Origin: Mycoplasma elephantis ATCC 51980
Lineage (GTDB): Bacteria; Bacillota_I; Bacilli_A; Mycoplasmatales; Metamycoplasmataceae
NCBI RefSeq assembly: GCF_000687815.1
Contig: NZ_JHXU01000010.1
Location: 1 to 36,689 of the forward strand
Reading direction: 5' to 3'
DNA: 36,689 bases
Shown here: piece by piece, positions 1 through 9,793 of the stretch
Numbering within the stretch: the first letter of the stretch is position 1
Layout: every line of letters starts with the position of its first letter
The notes under the pieces: model-generated
What the model saw: the letters and a program-made list of their open reading frames with translations, nothing else
What the model was told of the DNA's origin: nothing
Database searches by the model: none
Translations under genes and position numbers: made by a program

Positions 1-900
1 ATGTATAAGGAAAATTTCTTAATAGAAAATAAAAAATATTTTAATAAAGATATTATTTCTGAAATTGAAAGATGATTTTTTGGTGAATTAAATAACGAAA
101 ATAAAAACATTATTGAAAACAACATTATTGAAAACAATTTTTCAATTAATCTTATGTGAACTATTATTTCCATAACTAAATTAAAAGAAATTAAACACAT
201 ATTTTTTAAAACTATTAATGATTCTAGTAATATTGAAAAAAATGAATTATATAAAATTGAGACACAAAATCTTCCAAAATCTAGTGAATTTTTTATATTA
301 GAAAATACTAAAAATGCTAATATTCGCTCAAAAAAATATGCTTATGAAAATAATAAATCAAAAAGTAAAAATAATAAAAATATTAATTACTTTGATTCAA
401 AAATTGAACTCAATTTTTTAAAAAAATTAAATAAAAGAATTATTGATAATGAAAATAGTAAATACCAAATAAAAGTATGAACAAAGAATCCTGTTTTTCA
501 CGGATTATATTTAGAATATTTAGATGAGGAAGCAAGTATTGCAACTTCATATCCTGATTTTGTTGTTAAAATAATTCCAAATGAAAAAGAACATTCAAAT
601 AAAAAAGAATATTGTTTTTATATTGAGGTAAAAGATATTAACGATAAATCAAACAAAGTAACAAATATTATAAAAGGATATGAAAAATATTTTGAAAATG
701 AAAATATATCATTATTTGAAGAACCCGACAAAAATAATTTAACACTTATTTTAGCTAAAGTAGATGGAAATGAAGGAAGTAATACAATTACTTTTTATGG
801 TTCAAGTTCAAATGAAAAAATACAAAAATTATTAAAAGAAAATAATAATAAACAAAGATCTATTTCATTTTTAAATGAATTATTTGAAAAAATAAATTAA
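1..900 (+). CDS. PD-(D/E)XK nuclease-domain protein, probably the C-terminal part of a type III restriction (Res-like) enzyme, 5' end probably outside the window
   Basis: The frame is open from the first base to TAA at 898-900 and gives 299 residues when TGA is read as Trp. The ATG at base 1 may be an internal Met. The C-terminal half holds a PD-(D/E)XK nuclease signature: P185-D186 in SYPDFVVKI and E209-V-K211 in FYIEVKD, separated by a charged loop. The lead-in (DSKIELNFLKKLNKR, then VWTKNP) resembles the segment before the nuclease domain of type III restriction Res subunits. No helicase motifs lie inside the window; they would be upstream. The motif is visible directly; the Res assignment is inference, and a stand-alone nuclease is the alternative. 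The gene converges on rplQ across a shared terminator. Confidence 0.6.
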
Positions 901-934
901 AAACATGGCAAAATAATCTAAAAAATATAATAAT

Positions 935-960
935 AAAAAGCAACATTTTTGTTGCTTTTT
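935..960. terminator. Bidirectional intrinsic terminator between the nuclease gene and rplQ
   Basis: AAAAAGCAAC at 935-944 pairs perfectly with GTTGCTTTTT at 951-960 around a six-base loop. Both strands therefore end the stem in a T run. It lies 34 bases after the plus-strand stop and 10 bases beyond the rplQ stop, so it can end transcription of both convergent units, including the whole ribosomal superoperon. Confidence 0.85.
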
Positions 961-970
961 ACATATCAAA

Positions 971-1333
971 TTAAACAAGTTCAATTACTGCCATTCTTGT
1001 GTTATCACCTAGGCGACGAGGTAATTTAATTATTCTTGTATAACCACCATTACGGTTTGCGTATTTGGGCCCTAATTTGCTAAATAAGTATTGTAAAACA
1101 GTTTCTTTTTCTGATATATTAATATTTCTTAGAAATGCAGCAGCTTGTCTTCTTGATGCTAGAGTATTTGTTTTTGCTTTTGTTATCATTTTTTCAACAT
1201 GTTTACGAAGTTCTTTTGCTCTTGTAATTGTAGTTGTAATTTTTCCATATCTCATGACATCTGTTGTTAATGAACGCATTACACCATGTCTTCATGCTGT
1301 ATTACGACGATAAAGTTGTATTGGATTAGCCAT
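971..1333 (-). CDS. rplQ: 50S ribosomal protein L17
   Basis: This gene encodes 120 residues starting [20 protein letters not shown], the usual L17 N-terminus, with one TGA read as Trp at residue 14. The start is the ATG at 1331-1333, not the later Met at residue 19, because the upstream residues are conserved in the family. Its ATG shares one base with the rpoA stop (TAATG), which implies translational coupling. L17 is a large-subunit protein near the exit tunnel. The gene is last in the alpha section of the superoperon and is followed by a bidirectional terminator. Confidence 0.96.
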
Positions 1334-2349
1334 TATTCTTCTCCTTCTTTAAGTTCATATCCGTGTTCCTTTAATTTAGCAACTATTTCTTTTACAGATA
1401 AATCACCCAAATTTCTTATTTGTCTTAATTCTTCAAGTCTCATTTGTGTTAGTTGATGTATTGATGTTATACCATGTCTACAAAGTGAATTACTACTACG
1501 TGGAGATAATTCAAGTTCACTTAATTCTAATGTAATAGTAGAAGCTTCTGTGGTTTTATTAACTTCTTTTTCAAATACATCTATTTCATCTAAATTTTCC
1601 ACCTTACCTATAACTTGGAAATGAGCTATAAGAATTTGAGCAGCTTGAGATAAAACATCTTTTGCTGAAACAGTGTTGTTTGTTGTAATATCAATGGTTA
1701 ATTTTTCTTCTATTTTTGCTGACGCTGAATTTAGTTCTTCAACAAAAATATTTACATTTTTAATTGGTGAAAAATCACTATCTATTGCAATTAATTTAGA
1801 ACTTGAAAACGCAGAGTTTGATGTAACTAATTTTGCTGATTTATAATTAACAAATTCTTTATTTTCTTCAAAAGATCTAAAACCACGACCTGAAGTTAAA
1901 AATAATTCAAATTCTAATTTACCTTTATCTGCAGTAGCAATTTCAACATCTCTGTTAACAACTTGCACTCCGCCTTCGCCTGATACGATTAAATCTTGTC
2001 CTGTATATGTTTGACGACCTGGTTTATCAGCTTTGAATGAAACCTTTACAATTTCATCATCTTTAAATAATTCAGGATTATATGAAAAATTAATTTTTCT
2101 AACATTAAGAATTAATCTTGCCATATCTTCAACAACACCTGGCAATGTTTCAAATTCATGTCTAACATTTGCAAAACGAATTGCAAATGGAGCTATGCCT
2201 GAAATAGATGATAAAAGTGTTCTTCTTAAAGCAACACCAATTGTGTTACCCAATCCTCTTTCAAGAGGTTGAACAGTAAATTGAGATTGAAATTCAGAAA
2301 TTGATTTTTCTTTTGTTTCACGGTATTTTAGTTTTGTATATTTATCCAT
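1333..2349 (-). CDS. rpoA: DNA-directed RNA polymerase subunit alpha
   Basis: The product is 338 residues, a normal length for alpha. The N-terminal dimerisation domain includes FTVQPLERGLGNTIGVALRR, the family signature that drives polymerase assembly. The C-terminal domain (about residues 270-335) has the helix-hairpin-helix region around RNLGDLSVKEIVAKLKEHG that contacts UP elements and activators. No TGA interrupts the gene. It sits nine bases after rpsK and overlaps the rplQ start by one base. This is the usual alpha-operon position, although rpsD, which precedes rpoA in many bacteria, is absent here. Confidence 0.97.
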   Translation of the reverse strand: MDKYTKLKYRETKEKSISEFQSQFTVQPLERGLGNTIGVALRRTLLSSISGIAPFAIRFANVRHEFETLPGVVEDMARLILNVRKINFSYNPELFKDDEIVKVSFKADKPGRQTYTGQDLIVSGEGGVQVVNRDVEIATADKGKLEFELFLTSGRGFRSFEENKEFVNYKSAKLVTSNSAFSSSKLIAIDSDFSPIKNVNIFVEELNSASAKIEEKLTIDITTNNTVSAKDVLSQAAQILIAHFQVIGKVENLDEIDVFEKEVNKTTEASTITLELSELELSPRSSNSLCRHGITSIHQLTQMRLEELRQIRNLGDLSVKEIVAKLKEHGYELKEGEE

Positions 2350-2358
2350 TTTTACCTA

Positions 2359-2769
2359 CTATACCTTTAATCTTTTAAGAACTTTTTTGGGTGGTCTTGT
2401 TCCATTGTGTGGAACTGGAGTTACATCTTTAATTTCTTTAACAGTTATACCTGAAACTTCTATTTGTTTACGAGCAGCATCTTTTCCAGAACCTAAACCT
2501 TTAAGTTCAACTTTTACTTCTTTTATTCCGTGTTCTTTAGCAGCTTCACTTGCAGCTGCTGCTGCTAAACCTGCTGCATAAGGAGTTTTTTTCTTTGTAC
2601 CTTTGTAGCCTATTGCTCCAGAACTACTTCATGCAATTACATTTCCTTTTAAATCAGTGAATGTAACAATTGTATTTTGATGTGTTGAGTGAATATGTGC
2701 TATACCTGAAGTTATATTTTTACTTTTTGTTTTCTTAACTGGTTTTGCTTTTGTTTTAGGTGTGGCCAT
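2359..2769 (-). CDS. rpsK: 30S ribosomal protein S11
   Basis: Read with one TGA as Trp, the frame gives 136 residues. They begin [18 protein letters not shown] and run into the S11 core ([18 protein letters not shown]). The end is the typical [19 protein letters not shown] followed by TAG. The Trp lies in VIAWSSSG, a conserved position. S11 is a small-subunit platform protein that helps shape the mRNA exit region. The gene lies between rpsM (two bases upstream) and rpoA (nine bases downstream), the conserved alpha-operon order. Confidence 0.96.
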
Positions 2770-2771
2770 GA

Positions 2772-3140
2772 TTATTTACCTTTCTTTCCTGCTACGGTTT
2801 TTCTTGGGCCTTTTCTTGTACGGGCATTCTTTTGAGTTACTTGACCTCTAACAGGTAGGCCTTTTCTATGTCTTATACCACGATATGATTTAATTTCCAT
2901 TAAACGTTTTATATTTAATGAAGTTTCACGACGTAAATCACCTTCAGTTTGGTATTTTTTTGCTTCTTCACGAATTGCGGTCAATTGTTCTTCACTTAGA
3001 TCTTTAACGCGTATATTTTCATTTATATTTACTTTAGCCAAAATACGTTGCGCTAAAGTTTTACCTATTCCGTAAATATATGTTAAAGAAATTACGACTC
3101 TTTTGTCATTTGGTATTTCTACGTTTAAAATTCTAGCCAT
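2772..3140 (-). CDS. rpsM: 30S ribosomal protein S13
   Basis: The protein has 122 residues, starting [20 protein letters not shown] and ending in the basic tail of S13 ([15 protein letters not shown]). It includes the motifs [11 protein letters not shown] and [15 protein letters not shown]13 sits in the head of the small subunit and contacts the P-site tRNA and the large subunit. It follows rpmJ after two bases and precedes rpsK, as in other bacteria. There is nothing unusual in length or composition. Confidence 0.97.
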   Translation of the reverse strand: MARILNVEIPNDKRVVISLTYIYGIGKTLAQRILAKVNINENIRVKDLSEEQLTAIREEAKKYQTEGDLRRETSLNIKRLMEIKSYRGIRHRKGLPVRGQVTQKNARTRKGPRKTVAGKKGK

Positions 3141-3142
3141 AT

Positions 3143-3259
3143 TTATCCTTGTCTTTGTTTGTGTTTAGGATTAGTTTTGCAAATAATTCTAATAACACTA
3201 TTTCTTTTAATAATTTTACAGTCCTTGCAAATTGTTTTTACACTTGCTCTTACTTTCAT
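3143..3259 (-). CDS. rpmJ: 50S ribosomal protein L36
   Basis: This short gene encodes 38 residues: [20 protein letters not shown], then a segment ending HKQRQG. The zinc-ribbon ligands C11, C14, C27 and H33 are all present, so this is the zinc-binding form of L36. It lies nine bases after infA and two before rpsM, the standard infA-rpmJ-rpsM order. The size and the four ligands make the call safe despite the short length. Confidence 0.95.
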   Translation of the reverse strand: MKVRASVKTICKDCKIIKRNSVIRIICKTNPKHKQRQG

Positions 3260-3268
3260 GTTTGCTCC

Positions 3269-3484
3269 TTATTTGTGTCTGTAAGTAATTCGTCCTTTTT
3301 GTAAATCATAAGGACTAATTTCAATATCGACTGTATCACCAGGCAAAATTCTTATATGAAATTGACGAATTTTACCGGATATATGGCAATTGATTACCAT
3401 GCCATTTTCTAAAGTAACTTCATAGCTTTCGTTAGAGTGCATTTTAGTTACTTTACCTTGCATTTTTATTGCATCTTTTGCCAT
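3269..3484 (-). CDS. infA: Translation initiation factor IF-1
   Basis: The product is 71 residues, the normal IF-1 size, and forms a single S1/OB-fold domain. It starts [20 protein letters not shown] and contains the typical [27 protein letters not shown] region. IF-1 occupies the A site of the 30S subunit during initiation. The ATG directly abuts the TAG of map with no spacer, so it is likely coupled to map translation. The map-infA-rpmJ-rpsM order is widely conserved. Confidence 0.96.
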   Translation of the reverse strand: MAKDAIKMQGKVTKMHSNESYEVTLENGMVINCHISGKIRQFHIRILPGDTVDIEISPYDLQKGRITYRHK

Positions 3485-4234
3485 CTAAATTCCTTTCGAT
3501 AAAATAATTCCTTTACCATCTTTAATTAAGACAGTATGTTCATAATGTGCTGTGTTTTTTTTATCTTGACTTAAAACAGTTCAGCCATCTGATGCGATTT
3601 TAATTTTTGGTGAATTTTGCAAGATCATTGGCTCGATACAAATAACCATTCCATCTTGAAGTTTCATGCCTGTACCAGGTTTACCTTCGTTTGGAACATA
3701 TGGATCCTCATGAAGTTTTTTTCCTATTCCATGACCGGTGAATTCCTTTGGAGTAAAATATCCTTGTTTTTTTATATATGAGCCAATTGCATATGATATA
3801 TCACCAACATGAGCGCCTTTTTTAATTGCTTTTAACCCTTCATAAAAAGCGTTTTTTGCTATTTCAACTAGTTTTTGGTCTAAATATGTACCTTTACCAA
3901 CTATTTTTGTAAATGCAGAATCTGAATTATATCCTTCATAAATACAACCCGCATCTATTTTAACAACATCATTTTCTTTTAATACATAATTACTTGGTAT
4001 TCCATGAATAAGCTCATCATTAACACTTATACAAATTGTTTTTGGAAAACCATATAAACCAAGAAATGCTGGTTCTGCATTTCTTTTTTTAATTTCTTTA
4101 AAAGCAATCGCATCTAATGCTTCTAAAGAAATTCCTGGACTTATGAGATCATATAAAATTTGTTTTACCTCTGCCAGGATTTCGCACGATTTAGTTATTT
4201 TAGCTATTTCATCAGGTGTTTTGATTAATGACAT
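3485..4234 (-). CDS. map: Methionine aminopeptidase, type I
   Basis: The protein is 249 residues when TGA at 3578-3580 is read as Trp; without it the C-terminal 33 residues would be lost. It removes the initiator Met from nascent proteins. The metal-binding residues are visible: Asp in KIDAGC and in YNSDSAF, His in FTGHGIGKKLHEDP, Glu in CIEPM, and the last Glu in HYEHTVLI, which lies beyond the TGA and confirms the extension. It sits between adk (stop directly next to the map ATG) and infA, the usual spc-operon position. Confidence 0.96.
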
Positions 4235-4879
4235 TTAGTATAAATCCTTCATAATTAATGCTGCTATTTTGTCCGATTTATTGTCAGCATTATAGGTTTG
4301 TAAAAGGTTTAAATCTTTATAATATTTAATTAATGGAAGCGTTTGTGCTTCATACACTTTTAAACGTTTTTTAATAGCTTCAGGTTTATCATCTTTACGT
4401 TGAACTAAACGTGTTTTATCTACTTCACATAAATCAATCAACTTACTTGGAGAAAATTTAATATGATAGTTTTTTTGGCATTGAGGACAAAAACGACGAC
4501 CACTTAAACGTTCAATTAAAACTTTTTCTGGCGCTTCTAAAAGAATAGCTTTAGTAATTTTTATATCTTCTTGTTCAAGAGAAGTTAAAAATTTTGCTTG
4601 ATTTATAGTGCGAGGATATCCATCAAGTATGAAAGATCTTGATTCTTTTTTAAGATTGTTAGTTACTTTTTTAACGAGTAAATTTGTTAATTCATCATCT
4701 ACATAACTACCTGATTCAACTATTGATTTTAGTTTTAAACCTAGCTCTGAGTTGCTTGCTATTTCTTTGCGAAATAAAACTCCAGTAGATATATGTTCAA
4801 CATTTTTTTCATTAGCTATAATGCTAGCAACGGTACCTTTACCAACTCCTGGGGCACCTAAAAATAAAATATTTATCAT
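4235..4879 (-). CDS. adk: Adenylate kinase, zinc-lid type
   Basis: This 214-residue enzyme converts AMP and ATP into two ADP. The P-loop is GAPGVGKG at residues 8-15 and the conserved LDGYPRT is at 85-91. The LID domain carries a four-ligand zinc site: C131 and C134 in CPQC, then C151 and D154 in CEVD. This is the zinc-stabilised form common in Firmicutes and relatives. The ATG lies inside the end of secY (TTATGATAA), giving a seven-base overlap. The gene order secY-adk-map is conserved. Confidence 0.97.
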   Translation of the reverse strand: MINILFLGAPGVGKGTVASIIANEKNVEHISTGVLFRKEIASNSELGLKLKSIVESGSYVDDELTNLLVKKVTNNLKKESRSFILDGYPRTINQAKFLTSLEQEDIKITKAILLEAPEKVLIERLSGRRFCPQCQKNYHIKFSPSKLIDLCEVDKTRLVQRKDDKPEAIKKRLKVYEAQTLPLIKYYKDLNLLQTYNADNKSDKIAALIMKDLY

Positions 4880-6255
4880 AATAATCCTTTATAGTCTTTA
4901 GATGATTTTGCTTTTTTATTGCTTTTTGACATTTTTTGTGTTTTAAAGCGAGCTTTTACTTGTGAAACAGTTTCGATTGAAACAGAAACAAGAATCATCA
5001 TTGATGTACCACCAAACGCTATCATTTGTGGCATACCTAACATAACCATAATAAATTGTAAACTAGCCAAAAACGTTAAGTAAAAAGCAGAAAAAATAGA
5101 CAACCTAAATACCACTCCGATTAAATAATTTTCAGTATCCTCTCCAGGTCTAACCCCTGGAATAAATGTACTAGATTTAACAAAATCTTCAGCAATTTTA
5201 TCTATTCTTGGTTGTTGCAATCCTATAATTATTGAAAATGTAAATGTTACTATAACAAGAAGCGCAAAACCTATTGGTTGATGAAATTGTAAATTATTTT
5301 GAATTCAATATTTACCATAGTTGTTATCACTTAAAAGTCCGGCGATCATATTTGGAAAAGAAAGAGCCATAAATGCAAAAATTATTGGCATTATTCCTGC
5401 TGGGTTTGCTTTAATTGGTAATTTACCCATCTCTTTAACTTGACTACTTCTACCAGCTCCTATTTGTTGAATTGGAATATGACGTTCAGCTAAGTAGAAA
5501 TAAATAATTACAACAAGTAATATTAAATAAGCTATTAAATATGTAATAAATTTAATTAACCCATTTAAAAACCCTGGTGAATCAATATTTCCTACATAAA
5601 ATCTAAATGCCATTTGAAATGATGCTGGCAATCCCATAGCAATACCAACAAAAATAATTAAACTTGTTCCGTTACCAATTCCTTTAGAAGTAATTTCCTC
5701 TCCCAAAAATAAAGCAATAAGACTTCCGCCAACAAGAATAAATGGGATAAAAACATAAATAATAAAAATATTATTTGTACTAAAATTAATTATTCCACCA
5801 GCTTGTAATGATTTTGCTAACAAAATTGCCTGCGGAAAAGATAATATAAGTGTCAAAACACGTGTAATTACATTTATTTTTCTTCTGCCTTGCGGACCTG
5901 ATTGGCTCAGCTTTAACATTGGGGGACATAATCTTGTTTGTAAAAGCGACATAATTAAACTTGCAGATATGAATGGACTTATACCCAAAGCCATTAATGA
6001 GAATTGTTTAAGCCCTCCACCTGATACCATGTTTAAAGTACTAAAGAATGTACTATTTTCTACGCCTTGACCAATTTTTACATAAGGAATCCGAATTTGA
6101 GTTCCTACAATAAAAATAAATAGTAAGAAAAAGGTAAAAAGTCCTTTTTTTAGCACTGAATGGTTGTCTCAAAAATGATTCCATTTCTTTTTAAAGAAAT
6201 AGAATAAATTTAAAATTTTGAGTCAAAGATTGCTAAAAAAATTATTTTTATCCAT
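4873..6255 (-). CDS. secY: Protein translocase subunit SecY
   Basis: This 460-residue membrane protein forms the core channel of the Sec translocon. It begins [20 protein letters not shown] at the ATG at 6253-6255, which overlaps the rplO stop by one base. Several TGA codons are read as Trp, including two near the N-terminus and one in the middle. Hydrophobic helices run throughout; the plug-region segment LMALGISPFISASLIM and the cytoplasmic loop with KEMGKLPIKANPAGIMPIIF are recognisable. The last sense codon is TGA, immediately followed by TAA, so the protein ends LLW and overlaps adk by seven bases. Confidence 0.96.
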
Positions 6256-6692
6256 TAAATTACCTCTATTTTTCCTCCAAGTTTTTCAATAGCTTGTTGT
6301 GCCGAATTAGACACAGCATTTACTTGTACAGTTAATTTTTTAGTTAATGTTCCATTACCTAAAAGTTTGATATTTAAATAATTTTTTGATGCTAATTTTA
6401 AATCTCTAATTTTTTCTATTGTAACAGTATCATTATCTTTAAAATGCTTTTCTAGATCATGAAGATTAATGATTTGATATTCAATATGATTAACATTATT
6501 GAAACCGCGTTTACCAATTCTTCTAAATCAAGGAGTTTGACCACCTTCAAAACCTAATCTATGACCTTTACGTTTATTTTGTCCAGATTGACCTTTACCA
6601 GCTTGTTTACCTTTTCCTGCCGCTTCACCACGACCTTTACGGTGTTTTTCTGGACGAGAATTATTTGTTGCTTTTAAATTATGTAATTCCAT
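6255..6692 (-). CDS. rplO: 50S ribosomal protein L15
   Basis: The gene encodes 145 residues beginning [20 protein letters not shown]. The Gly/Lys-rich L15 N-terminal region follows ([20 protein letters not shown]), then the motif [18 protein letters not shown], whose Trp is a TGA. The TAA stop shares one base with the secY ATG. The gene sits directly after rpsE, with nine bases between. In many bacteria rpmD (L30) separates rpsE and rplO; it is absent here. Confidence 0.96.
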
Positions 6693-6701
6693 ATTTGCTC
6701 C

Positions 6702-7409
6702 TTAAATAATTTCCTCTAGTTTTTTGTCACGAAGAGCAGCAATTTGTTCTGGAGTTCTTAGCATTTTTAATGCTTTTAATGTTGCCTTAACAACATTTGT
6801 TTTTGAACGTGAACCATATGTTTTAGTAACAATATCACTATAACCAGCTAATTCAACTACTGCACGAACAGAACCTGAGGCAATAATTCCTTTTCCTTTT
6901 GGTGCAGGTTTTAAAATTACTTTAGAACTTAAAAATTTAGATGTGATTTCATGAGGTATTGTTGTTTTATTTTTAATTAAAGGTACCTCTGTTAAATGGT
7001 TCCTTGCGTCTTTAACTGCTTTTTTGATTGCATCTGGAACTTCTTTTGATTTACCATGACCATAACCTACACTACCTTTTTTATTACCAACAACAACAAA
7101 GGCTGAAAACGAGAAATTACGTCCACCTTTAACTACTTTTGTTACACGAGCAACATCAATAACTTTTTCTGAAAATTCATTTTCTGTTTTTTTATTAAAT
7201 TGATTTTTTTTATTTTCACGTTGTCTTTCACGTGCTTGATGCGGATTGTGGTGCGAACTTGTAGCAGATTTTTCGTTCTTAAGATCACGTTTTTCTACAA
7301 TATCATCTTTTTTATTTTTATCTGCTTCTGTTTTACCAGGTTTAATAACTTTTGTAGTAGCGGCAGGCTTTTTAGGTTGTTTAAATTCTTTTTCTTTTTT
7401 ATCTTCCAT
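6702..7409 (-). CDS. rpsE: 30S ribosomal protein S5 with a long N-terminal extension
   Basis: The product has 235 residues against about 165 for typical S5. The core starts near residue 79 ([20 protein letters not shown]) and includes [18 protein letters not shown] and the usual C-terminal [13 protein letters not shown]. Residues 1-78 are a Lys/Glu/Pro-rich, probably disordered extension. The start at 7407-7409 is supported by its TAATG overlap with the rplR stop, so the extension looks genuine and not an upstream misread. S5 helps control decoding accuracy and mRNA entry. Confidence 0.95.
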   Translation of the reverse strand: MEDKKEKEFKQPKKPAATTKVIKPGKTEADKNKKDDIVEKRDLKNEKSATSSHHNPHQARERQRENKKNQFNKKTENEFSEKVIDVARVTKVVKGGRNFSFSAFVVVGNKKGSVGYGHGKSKEVPDAIKKAVKDARNHLTEVPLIKNKTTIPHEITSKFLSSKVILKPAPKGKGIIASGSVRAVVELAGYSDIVTKTYGSRSKTNVVKATLKALKMLRTPEQIAALRDKKLEEII

Positions 7410-7756
7410 TAGAATTTCACTCCTTCTTTTCTAACTGCGTCCGCAAAGGCTTTAACACGACCATGATAAATATAACCTGAACGGTCAAAAACAACTGTTT
7501 TTATTTTTTTAGAAATTAATAATTTACCAAATTCGCTTCCTAATTCTGCAGCAGCTAAAATATTACCACTATATTTTTTATTTTTAGATGTATCTGATGA
7601 TGCTAATGTAACCCCATTTTCATCATCGATAGCTTGAGCATAGAAGTTTGTAAGTGATTTGAAAACGCTAATTCTAGGCACCTTTTTTGTACCAGATAAG
7701 TTTTTACGTATTCTTGCATGTTTAATTTTACGTGCTTGATTTCTTGATAATTGCAT
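7409..7756 (-). CDS. rplR: 50S ribosomal protein L18
   Basis: The protein is 115 residues, beginning [20 protein letters not shown] and ending in the conserved [19 protein letters not shown], which fits L18. L18 binds 5S rRNA in the central protuberance. The stop overlaps the rpsE start by one base (TAATG), and rplF lies 18 bases upstream. Length and gene order (rplF-rplR-rpsE) are normal. Confidence 0.96.
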   Translation of the reverse strand: MQLSRNQARKIKHARIRKNLSGTKKVPRISVFKSLTNFYAQAIDDENGVTLASSDTSKNKKYSGNILAAAELGSEFGKLLISKKIKTVVFDRSGYIYHGRVKAFADAVRKEGVKF

Positions 7757-7774
7757 ATATTTTCCTTATCTTGC

Positions 7775-8314
7775 TTATTTAGAAGCAGTTTTCCCTTCTT
7801 TAATTTTAATCACTTCATCCTTGTATGCCATACCTTTTCCAGAATATGGATTAGGAGTTCTTACTTTTCTTAGTTTTGCAGCAAACTCACCAACTGCTTG
7901 TTTATCAATACCAGAAACTGTAACTTCTAGTGGTTTTGGTAACTCTACCTTTAAATTACTTGGAATTTCTAATAAAACTGGATGTGAGTAACCAACTAAA
8001 ATTTCAATTTGGTTACCTTTAAGAGTCATTTTGTAACCAACCCCTTTAAGAACTAATTCTTTTTTAAAACCTTTTGTAACACCAATTAACATTGAAGATA
8101 AAAGAGAGTTTGTTGTTCCATGCAATTGTTTTGTGTGTTTTTCTTCATTTGAACGTTTTGTTGATAATTGATTGTTGTTAACATCAATTGTAATTAGATT
8201 GCTGAATTGTCTTGATAATTCACCTTTTGGACCTTTAACTACAACAAAATTGTTGTTATTTGTGATTTCTACTCCCGCAGGAATAGTTAAAATACGATTT
8301 CCTACCCGAGACAT
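7775..8314 (-). CDS. rplF: 50S ribosomal protein L6
   Basis: This 179-residue protein begins MSRVGNRILTIPAGVEI and has two repeats of the L6 fold. The C-terminal signature RKVRTPNPYSGKGMAYKDE is clear. L6 lies near the factor-binding site and sarcin-ricin loop. Its ATG is separated from the rpsH stop by one base, typical of the tight spc cluster. The length matches the family. Confidence 0.97.
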   Translation of the reverse strand: MSRVGNRILTIPAGVEITNNNNFVVVKGPKGELSRQFSNLITIDVNNNQLSTKRSNEEKHTKQLHGTTNSLLSSMLIGVTKGFKKELVLKGVGYKMTLKGNQIEILVGYSHPVLLEIPSNLKVELPKPLEVTVSGIDKQAVGEFAAKLRKVRTPNPYSGKGMAYKDEVIKIKEGKTASK

Positions 8315-8315
8315 A

Positions 8316-8717
8316 CTATCACACGAAAGCGATTACTTCACCGCCAACGTTTTCCTTTCTTGCTTGTTTATCAGTTAAAAGACCTTTTGAAGTAGAAATA
8401 ATTGCAACGCCATATCCAGATAATACATTAGGCACATCATCAGCTTGAACATATACACGAAGACCTGGTTTAGATATACGTTTAATATTTGTTATAACTG
8501 GGGTGTTACCTTTATACTTAAGAGTAACAAGTAATTCTTTTTTCTTATCTTTATTTGTTACAACTTCAAAATCTTGAATAAATCCTTGTTCTTTTACAAT
8601 TTTAAGAATAGCTTCTTTTTTAGTTGAGTGAGGCATAGAAACATTTTTGTGTTTACGTTGTGAAGCATTTTTAATACGCACAATCATATCTGAAATTGGA
8701 TCTGTTATAAAAGCCAT
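8316..8717 (-). CDS. rpsH: 30S ribosomal protein S8
   Basis: The protein has 133 residues starting [20 protein letters not shown]. An in-frame TTG three codons upstream is not preferred, because the ATG matches the family start. The C-terminus contains the S8 motif [20 protein letters not shown] and ends VIAFVW, where the final Trp is a TGA followed directly by TAG. A terminal Trp at this place is conserved in S8, so the extension beyond TGA is well supported. S8 organises the 16S rRNA central domain. Confidence 0.96.
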
Positions 8718-8719
8718 AA

Positions 8720-8905
8720 CTATCAACTCGCTTTCTTAATTCCAGGAATTTTGCCTTCATGAGCTAAATTTCTGAAACAAATTCTACAAATTTTAAATTT
8801 ACGCATTACAGAATGATTACGTCCACATAATTGACAACGAGTATAAGCTCTTGTTGAGAATTTTGGATGTTTTTCTGCTTTAGCTTTTAATGATGTTTTT
8901 GCCAT
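8720..8905 (-). CDS. rpsN: 30S ribosomal protein S14, zinc-binding (type Z)
   Basis: The 61 residues begin [20 protein letters not shown] and contain the zinc ligands C24, C27, C40 and C43 (CQLC and CRIC). The length is exactly that of the short zinc form of S14. The terminal residue is Trp encoded by TGA, followed by TAG, and the ending KKASW matches the family. The ATG at 8903-8905 is chosen over an in-frame upstream alternative that would overlap rplE. S14 sits in the head of the 30S subunit. Confidence 0.96.
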
Positions 8906-8906
8906 T

Positions 8907-9452
8907 CTATTTCTCACTTCCTGCAAATGGCATTCCTAACTTTTCTAGCAATGCTCTTGCTTCTTTGTCGGTTTTTGCTGTTGTTACAATAATTACATCA
9001 AGACCTTTAATTTTACGAATTTTATCGAATTCAATTTCTGGGAAAATTATTTGTTCTTTTATACCTAAAGCAAAATTTCCACGTCCATCAAATGCTTTAG
9101 GATTAACTCCTCTAAAATCTCTTATACGTGGCATAGCAACATGAATTAATTTTTCTAAAAAGTCTCACATTCTTTGACGTCTTAGTGTAACTTTACCTCC
9201 CATTGGCATACCTTCACGTAATTTTCATGAAGCTAGAGATTTTTTTGCAACTGTTTGATATGGTTTTTGACTTGAAATTTGTTTAAGTTCATTCATAACT
9301 TCTTCAATTGCTTTTGAGTTTGTTACTTCACGACCAGCGGTCATATTTAACATAATTTTTTCTATACGAGGAATTTGCATCGAAGATTTATAGTTAAATT
9401 CTTTTAATAATTCATTACGAACTTGTGAATTATATAATTCTTTTATTCTCAT
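8907..9452 (-). CDS. rplE: 50S ribosomal protein L5
   Basis: The gene gives 181 residues when two TGA codons are read as Trp; otherwise it would appear as two fragments. It starts [20 protein letters not shown] and contains [12 protein letters not shown], the loop [20 protein letters not shown], and the typical [21 protein letters not shown]5 binds 5S rRNA and contacts P-site tRNA. The stop lies one base before the rpsN start. Position and length are normal. Confidence 0.96.
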
Positions 9453-9455
9453 CTT

Positions 9456-9785
9456 CTACACCTCTTTTCCTGTTTTACGGGCAAATCTAATTTTTTTACC
9501 ATCTTTGTTAGTTTTTGTGCCTAATTTTGAATGTTCTGCAGGTTTACCTTTTGATGCTTTTTTGGTAAGTAATGATAAATTCGATAAGTTTATTGGACCT
9601 TCAAATGTTACAATACCACCTTCTGTATTTTGTTGCGATGGTTTTCTATGCTTTGTTTGCATGTTCAATTCTTGAACTTTAGCTGTATTTTTTTTATTTT
9701 GAATAGATAGAATACGTCCGGTTTTACCTTTTTCTTTACCAGCAATAACTACTACTTCATCATTTTTCTTGAGTTTTGTCTTCAT
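9456..9785 (-). CDS. rplX: 50S ribosomal protein L24
   Basis: The product is 109 residues beginning MKTKLKKNDEVVVIAGKEKG, with the KOW motif (VVVIAGKEKGKTGRILSI) near the N-terminus. The ATG at 9783-9785 is preferred over an upstream in-frame GTG because it follows a GGAG ribosome-binding site six bases away and matches the family start. L24 is an early assembly protein at the base of the large subunit. It sits between rplN and rplE as usual. Confidence 0.95.
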   Translation of the reverse strand: MKTKLKKNDEVVVIAGKEKGKTGRILSIQNKKNTAKVQELNMQTKHRKPSQQNTEGGIVTFEGPINLSNLSLLTKKASKGKPAEHSKLGTKTNKDGKKIRFARKTGKEV

Positions 9786-9793
9786 TATTACTC

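Noticed and set aside
8718-8726. TTG start for S8 and GTG start for L24 giving longer N-termini
   Set aside because: The downstream ATG codons match the family starts, and for L24 a GGAG site is correctly placed in front of the ATG.
8907-9452. Apparent broken rplE (also recO, secY, mnmE, recA, yidC)
   Set aside because: The breaks are TGA codons at conserved Trp positions; with code 4 all are intact, so none is a pseudogene.
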